A DNA stretch of 64,000 nt from Enoplolaimus lenunculus. Taxonomy: Eukaryota > Nematoda > Enoplea > Enoplida > Thoracostomopsidae. Position numbers and translations under genes: made by a program. The notes under the pieces were generated by a model. It saw only the letters and a list, made by a program, of their open reading frames with translations. It was not told the DNA's origin and searched no databases. Location of the stretch: contig JASANG010000896.1 of the NCBI GenBank assembly GCA_030248215.1, forward strand, positions 1 through 64,000, read 5' to 3'. This document shows positions 11,855-23,673 of this stretch, one piece after another (within the stretch, counting starts at the first letter, position 1; each line of letters begins with the position of its first letter).

Positions 11855-12600
11855 AAATAAGACAACAACAACGACGACAACAACAATAATGGCGGTAACA
11901 CGCGACCACAGCGAGAACGCCACCAACAATGACCACATAAATGGACGGTAACAGCAAGAAAGATAACAGCAACCTTAATAATAACAACGTTGACAACAAC
12001 GACAATAATAACGACCAGGGCAACAACGATAGCAATGACGACAGTGCCAGTAACCGCAACAAGAATGAAAACAACAACGACAGCAACAGTAACAACGATG
12101 ACAAGAACGATGATGGCAAAAACCGCAACAAAGCACTGACGATAACAGTGTTAACAAAGACAACAACACTGATACGACAGTGATAACAGCAAAACGACGA
12201 AAACGAAAACATAGCAAAACTGAGGACGACGATAACAACAAGAATAACAATGCCGACATCCACAATAAGAGCAGCAATGATAATGATAACAACAATGACA
12301 ACAACGACAACGACAATAACGAGACGACGACAAACAACAACGGCGAGACAACGACGACAACGACAACGACAACGATAACAACAACAATAATAATAATAGT
12401 AATAATAATAATAATAATGTGGAGAACGACTATGACAATAATAGAACGAAAAACTACGAAACAACCACGACAGCAACGATAAAAATAACAACAACGGTAA
12501 CAACAACCAGGACACCATGACGGGTAAACGGCCATCAATAACCGCAACAGAAAAACGACGACAACAGTGGAAATAAAGATAGGAATGGTGACACAACTTC
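11855..12600 (+). repeat. CAA/CGA/AAT simple-sequence tract
   Basis: About 750 bp made of interrupted CAA, CGA, GAT and AAT trinucleotides, with an (AAT)n core at about 12380-12420. Both strands show long open frames only because the sequence is low-complexity: poly-Asn/Asp/Thr on the plus strand, poly-Leu/Cys/Val on the minus strand. A smaller, similar tract lies at 10495-10560, so such tracts flank the LINE fossil on both sides. Confidence 0.8.
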
Positions 12601-13571
12601 GTCGATGAGGGCGACCATGCTGACGACATCTGCAATATGTTATTAAGTTGTTTGGTTTTACGCTAATTTTCTGCGAAATTTCGGAAATTTTCCTGAAAAT
12701 TGTGACGAAAGTGATGGGTCATTCACGTTAAAATGCACGCACATTTATAAAAAATGTCCCTCTCTTTTGTTACGAGCGTTGTTCCTACCCACTCTCTTTA
12801 TACACTGTCTGGGATATCAATATCTCATGGTCCGAACCTTTAGACAATGAATATGCTCTAGGCATAAATATTTATTTGACCCGACATCATTATCACCAAC
12901 TGTTATTGTAAATAGTCCCTTAGAAAAGACTCAATGTTTTGCGTTGAATGATGCGTTTGAATATCTGTACTCAGCGTGTGTTTATAAATGTGCGCGCGTA
13001 TACTAACGCAATGTCCTGACATCCTAGAAGCAACATGTATTTGTCCAGAGTCCCTTCCGACAGAGTCTAGACAATTAACACTATCTTGGTACAGCTATGA
13101 ATCTGTACATCGTATCCATCTAGGATGTGTATTTTGATGAGGTTCCAAATGGGGTGGGTGGAACATTTGTTATATCGGCGTATGAATTTTAACGCGTATG
13201 GCCCTTTAAACGAAACGCGCTAAAAAGATAAATCTTGCGAAATTATGCAAAATTTTACTGCCGAAATTGCCATAACTTCCGGCAAAAATTCTGCTTGAGC
13301 CAGAGCCGGAGCCGGAGGCAGACCTCCGGTTGTACCCTGATACATGAGAAAGTTATAAACATGATTATGGTATTGCCAACATAATTGAGGCAGGGTACAA
13401 CCGTAACTATAAAACGCCGGAACCGGAAAGTTCAAAATACCGGAACCGGAAAACAAACACACTTGTTACAGAAAAATTCAATTTAAACTATTAGGTATAT
13501 CACTTTGAATAATGTAAATTGCACAAATCTCTTAAAAACCAGCTTAATGAACGATGTTTAACAATACATAT

Positions 13572-14082
13572 CAGGGTGTGAATGGATAGAAAAAACCAGG
13601 GTGCAATAAGAGGTAAAAAATAGCCGATCCCTACAAAATCTGCCGGAGCCGGAGGTGAAGCGAAAATATGTAGTTTAAAATGATTTTAAATTTGCTAATT
13701 TTAGAAATATCTATAAAAATTGTATCGTTTGGTTTTATGATTATATATTTAATACGAAATGCAAAATTCACTATCGAAATTTCCGGAACTTCCACGAAAA
13801 ATTCTACCGGACGTCGATTTTCTGTCGTATCCAGAGGCAGATCTTCAGTTGCCCTCTGGTCAGCGTGCACTGGAATTCCGAATCCAGCACTTTTTCACTA
13901 TCAGGTTCCGGTATCTAAATCCTGTATTTTTGCATCGGACTTTTCGGTATTGAAAATTTTTCTCACCCTAAAATTTAAGAAAATTGGCGTATTATTCTTG
14001 TTTCCTGGTTTCGGTACCAGTGTTTTTCAACCTTCTAGTTCTGGTTCCGGTTCCGATATTTTATAATTCCGGTTGCATCCTG
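13572..14082 (+). mobile_element. hAT-like element(s) with CCGGAG/CCGGTT iterations
   Basis: Two left-end motifs, CAGGGTGTGAATGG at 13572 and CAGGGTGCAATAAGAGG at 13597, precede an interior with GCCGGAGCCGGAGG near the left. The right end has TTCTGGTTCCGGTTCCG and then AATTCCGGTTGCATCCTG, ending at 14082. Two related right or left ends lie just upstream (CCCTG at 13339; CAGGGTACAACCG at 13391). The pieces look like several overlaid old copies, and no clean target duplication is visible. Confidence 0.55.
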
Positions 14083-15048
14083 GTTGCAATCGTTTATTAA
14101 TTGGGGATAAAATTAACCTTCCGCACTAATATTAAAATCTAAAGATTATAAAACCAAATCAGGACTAAAGCCTGCATCAAACTGAATACCAAACTGGAAG
14201 CCAATAGCATGAGTGTGTTCGGGCCTTCAGCATAAAATGCTCATAAAAATCATTGGAATATAAGACCTTCTAGATACACTTGAATAATAAAATGCTAAAC
14301 ACTATACGTTGTTCAGTTTTAGTTTTAATGGTATTTAGCGGTACTCAAACATTATTGCTTGAATGCAAAATTAACTGTTTCAATCTGGATTGGGTTAGTT
14401 GTATTTGTAGCGTGATAATTATCTTTGGCCTGGAATTTACATAGCTAGTAATGCAGCAGCCATTTTAAACATTTTGGCACAATATTAGTGGTTTTAAGAG
14501 CTTGCTAGCCTAAATAATCATAGGGTAAGTAAGAAATAACAGTGAAATAACCATAAATCTATTATTAACTCTAGTGCAACAGTTTATAATGTTTGATGTG
14601 ATGTTTATTTAATGCTGTATACAATGCAGCAGTACGTAAACGCAAGACTTTCAAAAGTTTGAAATTGAGGCACCGTGTAATCTACCTCGCTGTCGGGTAT
14701 TTCTCGATAGAATACAAGAATGAATAGCACACAAAATATATTATAAAAGCGCCGTTTATGACCGAACTAGATAAAGAGACATAGGAGGCCCCGAAAAGCG
14801 TTGACCTGGTTACCAAAGGTCGCTGGTTTGAATCTCAGCCGTGGTCAATTATTTCATCTACTTTGCACTAACATATGTAACACATGTTTTGCGCACAAGA
14901 CCGCACAATTTTGCACAGGCCAAGAATGAAACAGAATTTTTTGAGATTTGGGAGCACAGATTTTGAAACTTTATATTTAAAGTGATAACGGAAGTTTCCT
15001 TGTGAGAAATCTGAATTTTTAGTGGAAAATTCATGATTCAGTAACGTA

Positions 15049-18000
15049 ATGTTTGGCGAATATTTTTTCAATATTAATCATGGATACTTGGAAGGTCTTG
15101 TGCGCGGATTTAAAGGTGGTATCTTAACTCAGGCGGACTATGCGAATCTGGTGCAGTGTGAAACATTGGAAGGTAAATGAACAGACTTTAACGATAAAGC
15201 GAAAAATTATGAGGAGATGGGATAGACAGTAAAATGTTTTGGGTGTGTTAGTGTATGGATGTTGCTTTATATACTTCGGTAAGTGTATCTTGTTTTTGAT
15301 TACCAAGTGCATATGCATGCGTCTTGTTTTGGCGTCGCACATTGTTTCTCCCGTATAATTATCAAGCAAAACCTGAGGCTAAAATTTTTTGCTGTACTCA
15401 GCACGTACGTAATTAAATGATCATATGCAGAAATATATATAACAATTAATCTTATTTACGTTGCACATTTACATAACATGTTGAAGATACTTTCAGATCT
15501 GAAGCTGCATTTGCAGTCCACTGATTATGGTAACTTTTTGGCAAACGAACCTGGTCCAATTGGTGTTTCGGTGATTGACGCAAAATTGAAAGAAAAATTG
15601 GTGCAAGAGTTCAATCACATCCGCAATCATTCCTATGAGCCTCTCTCAACATTCCTAGACTACATCACGTAAGGTTTAGTTTGAAATTCAATTTTAATAT
15701 AAGTACATTATGAATAAGCCAACCAAGTATTTCTGTAATTGCAAATGCATTTTTGCCACTTAAACTGTTTTCATTTTATAGGATTTCTGCTTTTATTATG
15801 TATTGCATTCTAGTTATTCTTACATGATCGACAACATCATTTTGCTGATCACTGGCACCCTGCATGCACGCCCCATCTCAGAACTTATTAGCAAATGTCA
15901 TCCGCTTGGTTCGTTCGAACAAATGGAGGCTATTCATATTGCTGCGACACCGGCTGAACTGTACAGTGCGGTGCTGGTTGATACTCCTCTTGGTAAGTAA
16001 CGACAGTTTGTGGCGACATGAAATAAATGTCGTTTCTTTTAAGCGGCTCTTAATACAACGGATTTAAGTACGTATTTTTGAACAGTGACTCAACTAATTT
16101 TTATTGTCAAGTTTTCAATGCAGATTTGAGACAATGTTGCTTATACCTGTTTACTATTTTGTGAAGTTGCATAATTTTATTTTGTTTAGTATCTAAACCT
16201 TTAATAATAATTATTTGCTTTATAATTTTAGCGCCGTATTTTGTTGATTGCATTTCCGAACAAGACTTGGACGAAATGAATGTGGAAGTGATTCGGAATT
16301 CTTTGTATAAGGTTCGTTTGCAATCCAAGCTGTCTGAAATGACAAACCGAAGCGTTCAGTACGTTCATGTGAATGATTGTTTCATTTCAGTATAGACGAG
16401 GCAACCTCATTACGGAAAAATGCTAGTGAGAAGATGCTAATAAAGTTTATTGGTTAGAAATTAACTAATATTTTACAAGGAATTTAAGGTCAAATTGAAG
16501 CAAGGGATTTGATAAGCCTAAATTAGGCGTTTTTGGTATATTTCACTAATTATGAGGGTTACAAGCAATCTGATTTCAGCAATGATGAGTTTTTGGGTGC
16601 GAGGAATCAGAATAAGTTGTCTACAAACCTTCAAAACCGATTATCGAATAGTTAGCTAATAGCAAATTTGCATATATGCTTAATTCATAAGCCGAAATAA
16701 TGGCTTTAAATTCTTTTTCAAATTATTAGGGTTACTTTGGGGTTTTTGAGTGTGAGCAATCTGAATAAATTGTTTACAGACCTCCAAAATCAATATATGA
16801 ATAGTTAGCTAATAACTAATTTGCATAATAGCTTAACTGCTTACGTGTGTTCGAGCTTCGCTCAAAACATGTAGTCCCACTACGACCGGTACCTATCCAG
16901 TGAAAATATATATTGATAATAAAAATTGAATACATATTATTATACGGCTGTGAAACCCTATCTGCAATTTTGTTATTTATCCAGGCTTACTTGGAAGACT
17001 TTTATGATTTTTGCGAAAACCTTGGAGGAACAACTGCGGAGGTTATGAAGGAGATATTAGCGGTGAGTTTGGTGTATCTTTCGTAGACATAGCTTGAGCC
17101 CGTGAAGCACAACCCATCATTGGTTGTACTGTTAACATTTATTGCTAGGTAGCATTCTTGTTCGTTATCCGATTAGATTGGTAAAAGTTAAGATGACTTA
17201 GTAATATTTCCTATTGTGTTAGGAAAACCTTTTAAAAAGCCAAGATTATTTATCGAAACTGCAGTGGATTACTTACGAAAACATTCGGAAGTTGAGGTCG
17301 GAAAGATTGGAGAGCAGGTGTCGGATTTTTATCAGTTTTCAGAGCTTGCCGTATAGACACCAAATTTGTTTTGTTTTCTTTTCAGTTTGAAGCAGACCGT
17401 CGGGCAATAATTATTACGATCAATTCTTTTGATACAGAATTATCAAAAGATGACCGTGCAAAATTGTATCCGACTTGTGGATTGTTGTATCCGCATGGAT
17501 TGGCGCAGTTGGCAAACGCAGATGATTATGATCAAGTGCGTGTGGTTTGTGATAGCTATGCGGTAAGCTGTTCTTTTGCGATTCGTAAACGCTTTGGTTA
17601 GGTGATGGGAAATAGAAACGGCAGCAGAGGCGGCTATAGGCTTCTGGTTGCTTCACGATATTTTTTCTTGGGGTAGACTTTCCAACCGTGCCAAAAATTA
17701 GTTGTTGCAGAAATCAAAGCATCCTAAGTTTGATTAAATTACCTTCAAGTCAGTGACGAAACGTAAAACGCTAAAAAGTTTAAAGTGGTTGTTTACAAGT
17801 GAAATATTGTTCGATAAACATTTTGATCTGAAACTGTAAAAGAAATACCCAAATGGTTGGATGTTGGACTGATAATAGCACTTGTTATTCTGCTATGTGT
17901 AGCCTTAATTTGCTTCAAAATGAATCCTGCACGCGAAATGCAGGAGGTACGTATAATTGCATATTTTCACATATTTTTCGTGTAGTTTGCAGTTTGTTGT

Positions 18001-19186
18001 AGATGATGTGTCATGTAATTCTTAGGATTATCGACCTTTATTTGATGCAGTTGGTACTAATCCTGGTGATAAAACTCTTGAAGATAAATTTTTCGAACAC
18101 GAGGTAACAAACTTTACATTGTTATAATTTTGTTGTATACTCTGATTGAGCGAGGCGAAACTCTACTATAGTTTGTCGAGACGTTTTATGTTTTGTACTC
18201 TGGTGTCGAAAGGGGGATGTGCGTTCGTCCGTCCGTCTGTCCGTCCGAAAAGACTCTCAAGAACCCCTGAACCGATTTGATAAACTTCTTTGTTTGAAAG
18301 CCAATTATCCTGGGGTGTTACGCATTGGGGTTTTGAAATTTTAAGCCGTTTATTAGCTACAGGCTAATTTGCATAATTAGTTAATCCTAAATTAGGACTT
18401 TCCGCATTATTTCACTAATTGTTACTACAAGCAATCTATCTTCCGCATTAAAAGGTGTTTGGATGTGAGGAATCTGAACAAATTGTTTACAAACCTCCGA
18501 AACCGATAACTGAGTGGTTAGCTAATAGATAATTTGTATATTAACATAATTTATAAGCCTAAATTAGGATTTTTTTACAATATTTCACTATTTATTAAGG
18601 TTAAAAGCAATATAATTGCAGCAGTAAATGGTTTTGGGTGCGACGAATCCGAATAAATTGTTTAAAAACCTCCAAAACCGATAATTGAATAGTTAGCTAA
18701 TAGCTAATTAGCATATTAGCTTAATTATTGACAAGACGAAATTAGGACTTCAATAATGATTATTAGGGTTACTGAAGGTTTTTGGGTGCGCGGAACTTGA
18801 ATAAATTGTTTACAAACGTCATATTTTGGGGCCGTGTTTTCAACTGTGCATATATAACACTGATCACCAGTATATATATGAAGTTTTTAAACAAGCGAAC
18901 AGCAACAGCTGTGGTCATTATAAATAACATAGCGGATGTGTATTTAAAGTACAAAAATGTTCTAAACTTCTAAGCGGACAATACACTGTTGAGAATAGAT
19001 TTATATATAAGTTTTGTTTTTCAGGTGAAACTAAACGTCGCAACATATTTGCAACAGTTTCATTTCGGGATATTTTATGCTTACGTTAAACTCAAAGAAC
19101 AAGAAATGCGAAATATAATTTGGATCGCAGAATGCATTGCACAGCGGCATCGAACGAAAATTGATAACTATATACCAATTCTGTAG
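15049..19186 (+). CDS. vha-16: V-type H+-ATPase V0 subunit d
   Basis: Eight exons: 15049-15172, 15497-15668, 15814-15992, 16232-16311, 16985-17062, 17386-17562, 18026-18103 and 19025-19186. They join in frame to 349 residues; the human orthologue ATP6V0D1 has about 351. The product is the central-stalk collar of the V0 sector, sitting on the proteolipid ring and linking it to the V1 rotor in proton pumping across endomembranes. Diagnostic stretches are [103 protein letters not shown] and the C-terminal [20 protein letters not shown]. The start is ATG at 15049 ([16 protein letters not shown]), which aligns with the family N-terminus. All introns are GT-AG. Introns 4 and 7 are filled by a dispersed satellite-like repeat. 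No frame damage was seen; it should be functional. Confidence 0.96.
16495..16905 (+). repeat. Satellite-like repeat in vha-16 intron 4
   Basis: At least two units of about 160 bp share GGTTTTTGGGTGCGAGGAAT, TAAATTGTTTACAAACCTCC, AAAACCGATTATCGAATAG and TTAGCTAATAGCTAATTTGC. Starts of comparable segments are near 16610 and 16775. The same units recur in intron 7 and, inverted, at 54770-55110. Confidence 0.65.
18130..18830 (+). repeat. Satellite-like repeat array in vha-16 intron 7
   Basis: Three or more units of about 150-175 bp (comparable points at 18479, 18655 and 18803) carry the same text as intron 4. The array is preceded by TATACTCTGATTGAGCGAGG and a (GTCC)n run at about 18215-18245. 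That arrangement suggests a larger mobile element with a tandem 3' part rather than a pure satellite. It fills most of the 921-bp intron. Confidence 0.6.
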
Positions 19187-20524
19187 TTAAGTTGCGAATG
19201 TGCTTTATTTGTTATGGAATCAGTCGAATAACTTGCTGATAGTTATTATTTGCTACGAGGGTCTTAAGCTGTATGTTGCAGCGGTATGGTAGAAAATTGG
19301 TGAATTTAATTATATTAATTTGATGCCATGTGAATTGCTTTAGAGCTTGCTATGGGTTTTACTTTCGACTTGTACATTACTTAAATCTAACTCTGATTTT
19401 CGGATGTAAAATAGAAATGCCAGTGTATCTGTCTAAACTATTGTAGTGCAAACAGCCTCGAAGCCTAAAGGTATCAGGCAATAATGTTTATTTGGTAAGA
19501 CAAAATTCTTGTTGAAAACAACACTGACTAATTCAGAGTTGCGAAACTTTCAAAAGTTTTCAGTTAAGTTAAAATTGCATCGTAAGTACACTGTGACCCA
19601 GACAAGCCATTATCTCTGTTAGATTGTGTTGTATAAGTGCTGTGTATGGTATAGAAAATCTAGTCTCGTTTGTTTGCGCATAACTGTACATGTTATGTTG
19701 AAAGATTATATACGCACTTTCGACCAGTTTTAACAAAGGTTACACAGTTTGTTGGTAGTATGTCTGTCTGTAAATTTTCCTTGCAAAAAATTGGTTAAGA
19801 ATGAAATTAGTAATTTGATGGCTAGCATTTCTTTATGGTACCTCGATATCTTCAAGCATCTTTCGTGCCAAAAGCGGAACATAATGTGTTATGGTGTGGT
19901 TCATAAAGTATTGTGTCGTTGGCCCATGGAAAGATCAGAGGTGGAACGTTCTTCTGCTTGAGTACAATGAGTAACAAGCTGTAGACTAATTTTTTGCTAG
20001 GCTTTGGCTTACGTGTAAGCTCACTCTTACGCTTAGGCTAAGGCATCAGCCCTGTTCTATACATTGCACGTTCCGTTTATCTCTCGTGAAATCTGTGATT
20101 TTATGTATCTATATAATATCGTCTCGTTCATATGTTCGTTCATTAATGCCAAATAAATTACTTAGTTCCGTTTTTAATATGAGCATGTAGTTTTTGTTCT
20201 TGATGTTTTTTAGTTTACTGCCCTTTTGGAAATTAATAAAAAATGTAGTGTAGGCCAGATATCAAACCCCCATATGAGAGATGGCGCTTTGCGGATCATT
20301 ATAGAATCTCGGTCGCTATCATTGGTGCTCTTGGTTACAGATAGTGATGGGGATCGGTTATTTTTCATATCCGAAAATAAATTTTCTATTTCGGATATCC
20401 GGTACTCAATTTTGGGATTTCGAACCTCGCTTCGTTTTTTTATCAAGCTGTTTTTGCTTATTGCTCGGCCGATAGTCTGAAGGGCGTCCCATTTAACCGT
20501 TGACAGCAATATACCCGCAGTGAA
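19187..20524. other. Intergenic region downstream of vha-16
   Basis: No supported gene. It holds the 3' flank of vha-16, one TTAGGC-type element (19921-20066) and a hAT-like fragment at about 20343-20470 with TTTCGGATATCCGG iterations. Nothing recognisable is in 19190-19900. Confidence 0.45.
19921..20066 (+). mobile_element. TTAGGC-core inverted-repeat element (family C)
   Basis: The left end reads GGCCCATGGAAAGATCAGAG with GTGGAACG, and the right end reads CAGCCCTGTTCTATACATTGC. Between them lies the family signature TAGACTAATTTTTTGC followed by TTACGCTTAGGCTAAGG. It is an older copy; the flanks GTGTCGTT and ACGTTCCG do not form a clear duplication. Confidence 0.55.
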
Positions 20525-22045
20525 ATGTTTGCTGGGTTGGTTGGGACAGTTTCGAGCATGTATGTTCTGGGTCAGTCGGGACAGCTTTGAGCCGTATTTT
20601 TGATGGGTCGGTCGGGGCAGCCAAGACAGCTTCGAACCAATGATTTTGTTGGGTCGGTCGGGACAGCCGGGAGTGCTTCGAACCTATATTTTTGCTGGGT
20701 AGGTCGGAACAGCTTGGACAGCTCCAAACTTATGTTTTTGCTGAGTCGGTTGCGAAAGCCGGGACAGCGTGGACTGGGCCCATGTACAGAACACTGACAC
20801 AGAAACATTTTCCCTTTATTGCGTTTTCAAGGGGCTGTCGACCCCCAACACTCCACACAAAGCTATTCTTTGTTTGAACAAAATTTTTTTGCTTTGTATT
20901 TGTAGCTTTAAGTGTGAGAACCGCTTAGCGCAGGGGCTTGGGCGGCGGCAGCCCCCCAACCTTCTTAGGGACCTTTAATGTTGCGGGGGGTTCAGGGGGG
21001 CGACATCCCTCCTGAAAACGGAACTTTAAAAATTTGTTTATGTAGCGGATGGTGTCTTTTATTGTGTTCTCAAAGGGGTTGTGCCCCTCCAACCCCCGCA
21101 CACTGGGCAATTTACATATATATTGAAATACAGGTTCAGGTACACTGCATAACGCAAGAGTGATCTGCAAGCTGTCCCGCCCAACATAGCAAAAACATAG
21201 GCTCGAAGCTGTCCTGACCGATCTAACGAATACACACGCTCGCAGCTGTCCCACCCGACCCCAGCAAAAAGATAGGCTCAAAGCTGTCCTGGCTGTCCCG
21301 AACGACCCAGCTAAAGCATAGGTTCAAAGCTGTCCCGGTTGTTCCGACCAACCCAGCAAAAACATAGGTTCGAAGTTGTCCTAGATCTCCCGTCCGACCC
21401 AACGAAATACACGTTTGAAGCTGTCCCGGCTGTCCCGACCGACCCAACGAAAACACGCTCGAAGCTGTCCCGAATGACCTAACGAAAACACACGCTCTAA
21501 GCTGTCCCAGCTTTGCCGCCCGACCCAGCAAAAACATAGGCTTCAAGCTGCCCCGGCTGTCCCGACCGATCCAACTGAAAACACGGTCGAAGCTGTCCCG
21601 ACTGACCCAACGAAAACACACGCTCGAAACTGTCCCGGCTGTCCCAACCGACCCAATGAAGACACGCGCTCGAAGCTGGTCTGGTTGACCCGGCCGACCC
21701 AACGAAAACACGTGCTCGAAGCTGTCCGGGCTGTCCTGTCCGACCGAACGAAAACATACGCTCGAAGCTGTCCCGGCTCACCCGGCCGACCCAGCGAAAA
21801 CACGTGCTTGAATCTGTCCCGGCTGTCCCGGCCAACCCACAAAAACACACGCTCTCTCGGCTGTCCCGGCCGACCCAGCGAAATCACATGCCAGAAGCTG
21901 TCCCTACCAACTCACGAGAACACACGCTCGAAGCGGTCACGGCTGTACCCCCGACCCGCCAAAAATAGGCTCAAAACTGTCTTTGCTGTCCGCTCGACCC
22001 TGGAAAAACATAGGCTCGAAGCTGTCCTTCCGTCCCAGTACAAAT
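20525..22045. repeat. Inverted pair of 45-bp minisatellite arrays (foldback element)
   Basis: The left arm (about 20525-20780) holds about five or six units such as TTTTTGCTGGGTCGGTCGGG followed by ACAGCCGGGACAGCTTCGAA. The right arm (about 21165-22045) holds about twenty units of the reverse complement (GAAGCTGTCCCGGCTGTCCC, GACCGACCCAACGAAAACAC). Unit length varies from about 36 to 46 bp. The centre (20784-21160) has a GC-rich module, CGCAGGGGCTTGGGCGGCGG, and two copies of a TTTATTG-GTTTTCAAGGGG segment. Overlapping open frames (21223-21887, minus) encode a tandem VGRDSRDSFERVFSLGR-like peptide in several frames at once. That is expected of a stop-poor repeat, so it is not called a gene. 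Confidence 0.75.
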
Positions 22046-22435
22046 ATATAAGCGGGAGTGCTGGCCAGTTGCTGTCCCGCGGAAAAACCGGATGCCCTCA
22101 CATGGAAATTGGCCTATTGCTGAAAGGAAAGTGCTCTGACCCACAGGCTGATTGTTATGCGGGTAACATATACAATTCTGACAAGCAGTCCCTAAAAGTA
22201 GCATTTGACGGGTCCTTCTTTTCATAGCAATGGTATGAGTTTAAATATTAACTCCAATCTGTTTTAAATTTTGGTTCAGTGTAACAGTTTGCGAAAAATT
22301 TTCGCATGTAATTTTAAAAATGTGGAAGGCAAGTTATAATTCACAAATGGCACAAAAACAAAGGATTGTTGCCCTACAATGCTCACCCAGATGGATTTTT
22401 ACGAAATCAGAGGCACAGTAGGAATTTGTGACTGG

Positions 22436-22735
22436 GGCCCATGTATAGAACAGGGCCGGAATGTTTTTCGGCGGGACTGTAATAGAGTAAAGTTTTAACT
22501 TTAGACTATTTTTTGCTTAGGCTTAGTGTTCGGCACAGGCTCATTCTTACGCTCAAGCTTAGGCTTAGGCTTAGGAATATGCTTACACTACTGTTCATAG
22601 GCATATTCCTAGGCCTAGGCCTAAGCCTAAACGTAAGAATCAGCCGATACCTAAGCCTATACCTAAAACTAAGCCTAAGCCTGATCAAAAAATTAGTCTA
22701 TAGCTTAATGAGCCCTCTTTTTCCATTAAACGGAT
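22436..22735. mobile_element. TTAGGC-core element (family C) with inverted telomere-type arrays
   Basis: The left end is GGCCCATGTATAGAACAGGG followed by CCGGAATG, then TTTAGACTATTTTTTGCTTAGG. TTAGGC units run forward at 22525-22580 and complementary CCTAGG/CCTAAGC units run back at 22605-22690, separated by TATGCTTACACTACTGTTCATA. The complementary array ends in AAAAAATTAGTCTATAG, the mirror of the left signature. It looks like two family-C copies joined head to head, or a large hairpin. The right end was not placed. Confidence 0.55.
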
Positions 22736-23200
22736 GAAGCTGTTTAAAACGGAACAACTGAAATTAACATATATATACATGCTAAGCACATAAATTTTGT
22801 ATGCGATAGAAAAATTTTAATTTTGTAATAGACAAGGGTGGCGCTATACTTTTCGTGCGGCGAAAAATTTTGTTTTTGAATTGTTATGCGATGCCATGTG
22901 GAAATTAATGTGCTTTGCGATACAGTATGATACGGTGACGGACCGCGCTGAACGTCATCAAAAGTATAGCGTACATCTTAAGTATACCTATTTATCTCAA
23001 ACTCAAACCACGAAGCATTCGAACACTAAACTACTTTACATACATACGATCCACCGCAGGACCGAGCTTATGTAGGCAATACGATCACGTTACGTTGAGG
23101 TTGTAAGGTGCTAATCGAGGTTATCAATTTAGAATATAGGTCCTCTATATTAAGCAATAGTAGCGGGAGTTGAGTCCACTAACACCGTCTGGTAGCTGAA

Positions 23201-23508
23201 ATGAAAGCTGACAATGAAGTTCTTCGAAGTTTAGAAACATTGTATGCACTTTGTTGGTCCATAAGAGGTGAGTCTGAATCATCAGGAATCTATTTGCCTC
23301 AGAGTCCGTATTGTCAGAAGTGAAAACGTCTGGTTCAAATAAACATGATGTGGGTCAAAAAATGAATAACAGTCTATTGCCAAATAGCAGTAAATACCAC
23401 ACGAGCGGCGAAATAAATGTCAGCCACCTACGTAATAGGTCCAATACAGTACATATCCGGATATTATTCATGTCCAAACATTCTGTGACAAATAAAGTTT
23501 CAATCTAG
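23201..23508 (+). CDS. Small hypothetical gene with a possible 35-nt intron
   Basis: Exon 23201-23267 begins with ATG (MKADNEVLRSLETLYALCWSIR) and ends AGAG|gtgagt. Exon 23303-23508 follows ttgcctcag and continues ESVLSEVKTSGSNKHDVGQK to a stop, giving 90 residues. An AATAAA lies at 23491, just before the stop. Without splicing the first exon reads 42 residues. The 35-nt intron would be very short even for a nematode. The protein is hydrophilic and Ser/Asn-rich, with no recognised domain or signal peptide. It could equally be a chance frame between transposable elements. Confidence 0.3.
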
Positions 23509-23535
23509 TCTTGTTTTTACTGCTTTGCCAATAAA

Positions 23536-23673
23536 GGACAATGTATAGAGCACGGCCGTAACAGTAGTACATATAAGCATATTTCAAAGCCTAAGCCTAT
23601 GCCTAAGCAAAAAATTAGTCTAAAACTATTAAACTGCGCGGAAGGACAGTCCGCCCCTGATTTTAACATGGGT
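23536..23673 (-). mobile_element. TTAGGC-core element (family C) with near-perfect target duplication
   Basis: It starts GGACAATGTATAGAGCACGG and ends AGTCCGCCCCTG followed by ATTTTAACATGGGT. The flanks CCAATAAA (23528-23535) and TCAATAAA (23674-23681) match at seven of eight positions. The core is a short CCTAAGC run next to GCAAAAAATTAGTCTAAA, the family signature, in minus orientation. It is 138 bp. Confidence 0.7.

Larger units (their letters stand above)
6555..15048. other. Repeat-filled 8.5-kb intergenic region
   Basis: Between the coiled-coil gene and the V-ATPase gene no protein-coding gene is supported. The region is packed with family-A and hAT-like elements (listed separately), a LINE fossil and a CAA-rich simple-sequence tract. 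Other pieces noticed: hAT-like fragments ending with CCCTG at 8249 and 8688; a copy starting CAGGGTGTAACCG at 8706 and running to about 8986; one at 9070-9175; a cluster of palindromic GAGTCAAATTTGACTC-type motifs at 9435-9570; and a B-box-like GGTTTGAATCTC at about 14836. Stretches 9700-10460, 12660-13210 and 14100-15048 hold nothing recognisable. Confidence 0.5.

Noticed and set aside
11853-12635. 260-codon minus-strand frame and overlapping frames
   Set aside because: Poly-Leu/Cys/Val and poly-Asn peptides come from a CAA/CGA simple-sequence tract that is open on both strands; there is no gene structure.
21223-21887. Overlapping minus frames of 114-162 codons with a repeated VGRDSRDSFERVF peptide
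   Set aside because: A 45-bp unit lacking stops is open in several frames at once. No start context, splice sites or non-repeat coding flank was seen.
20525-22045. CRISPR-like array
   Set aside because: Units are contiguous and near-identical with no unique spacers, and the genome is animal.
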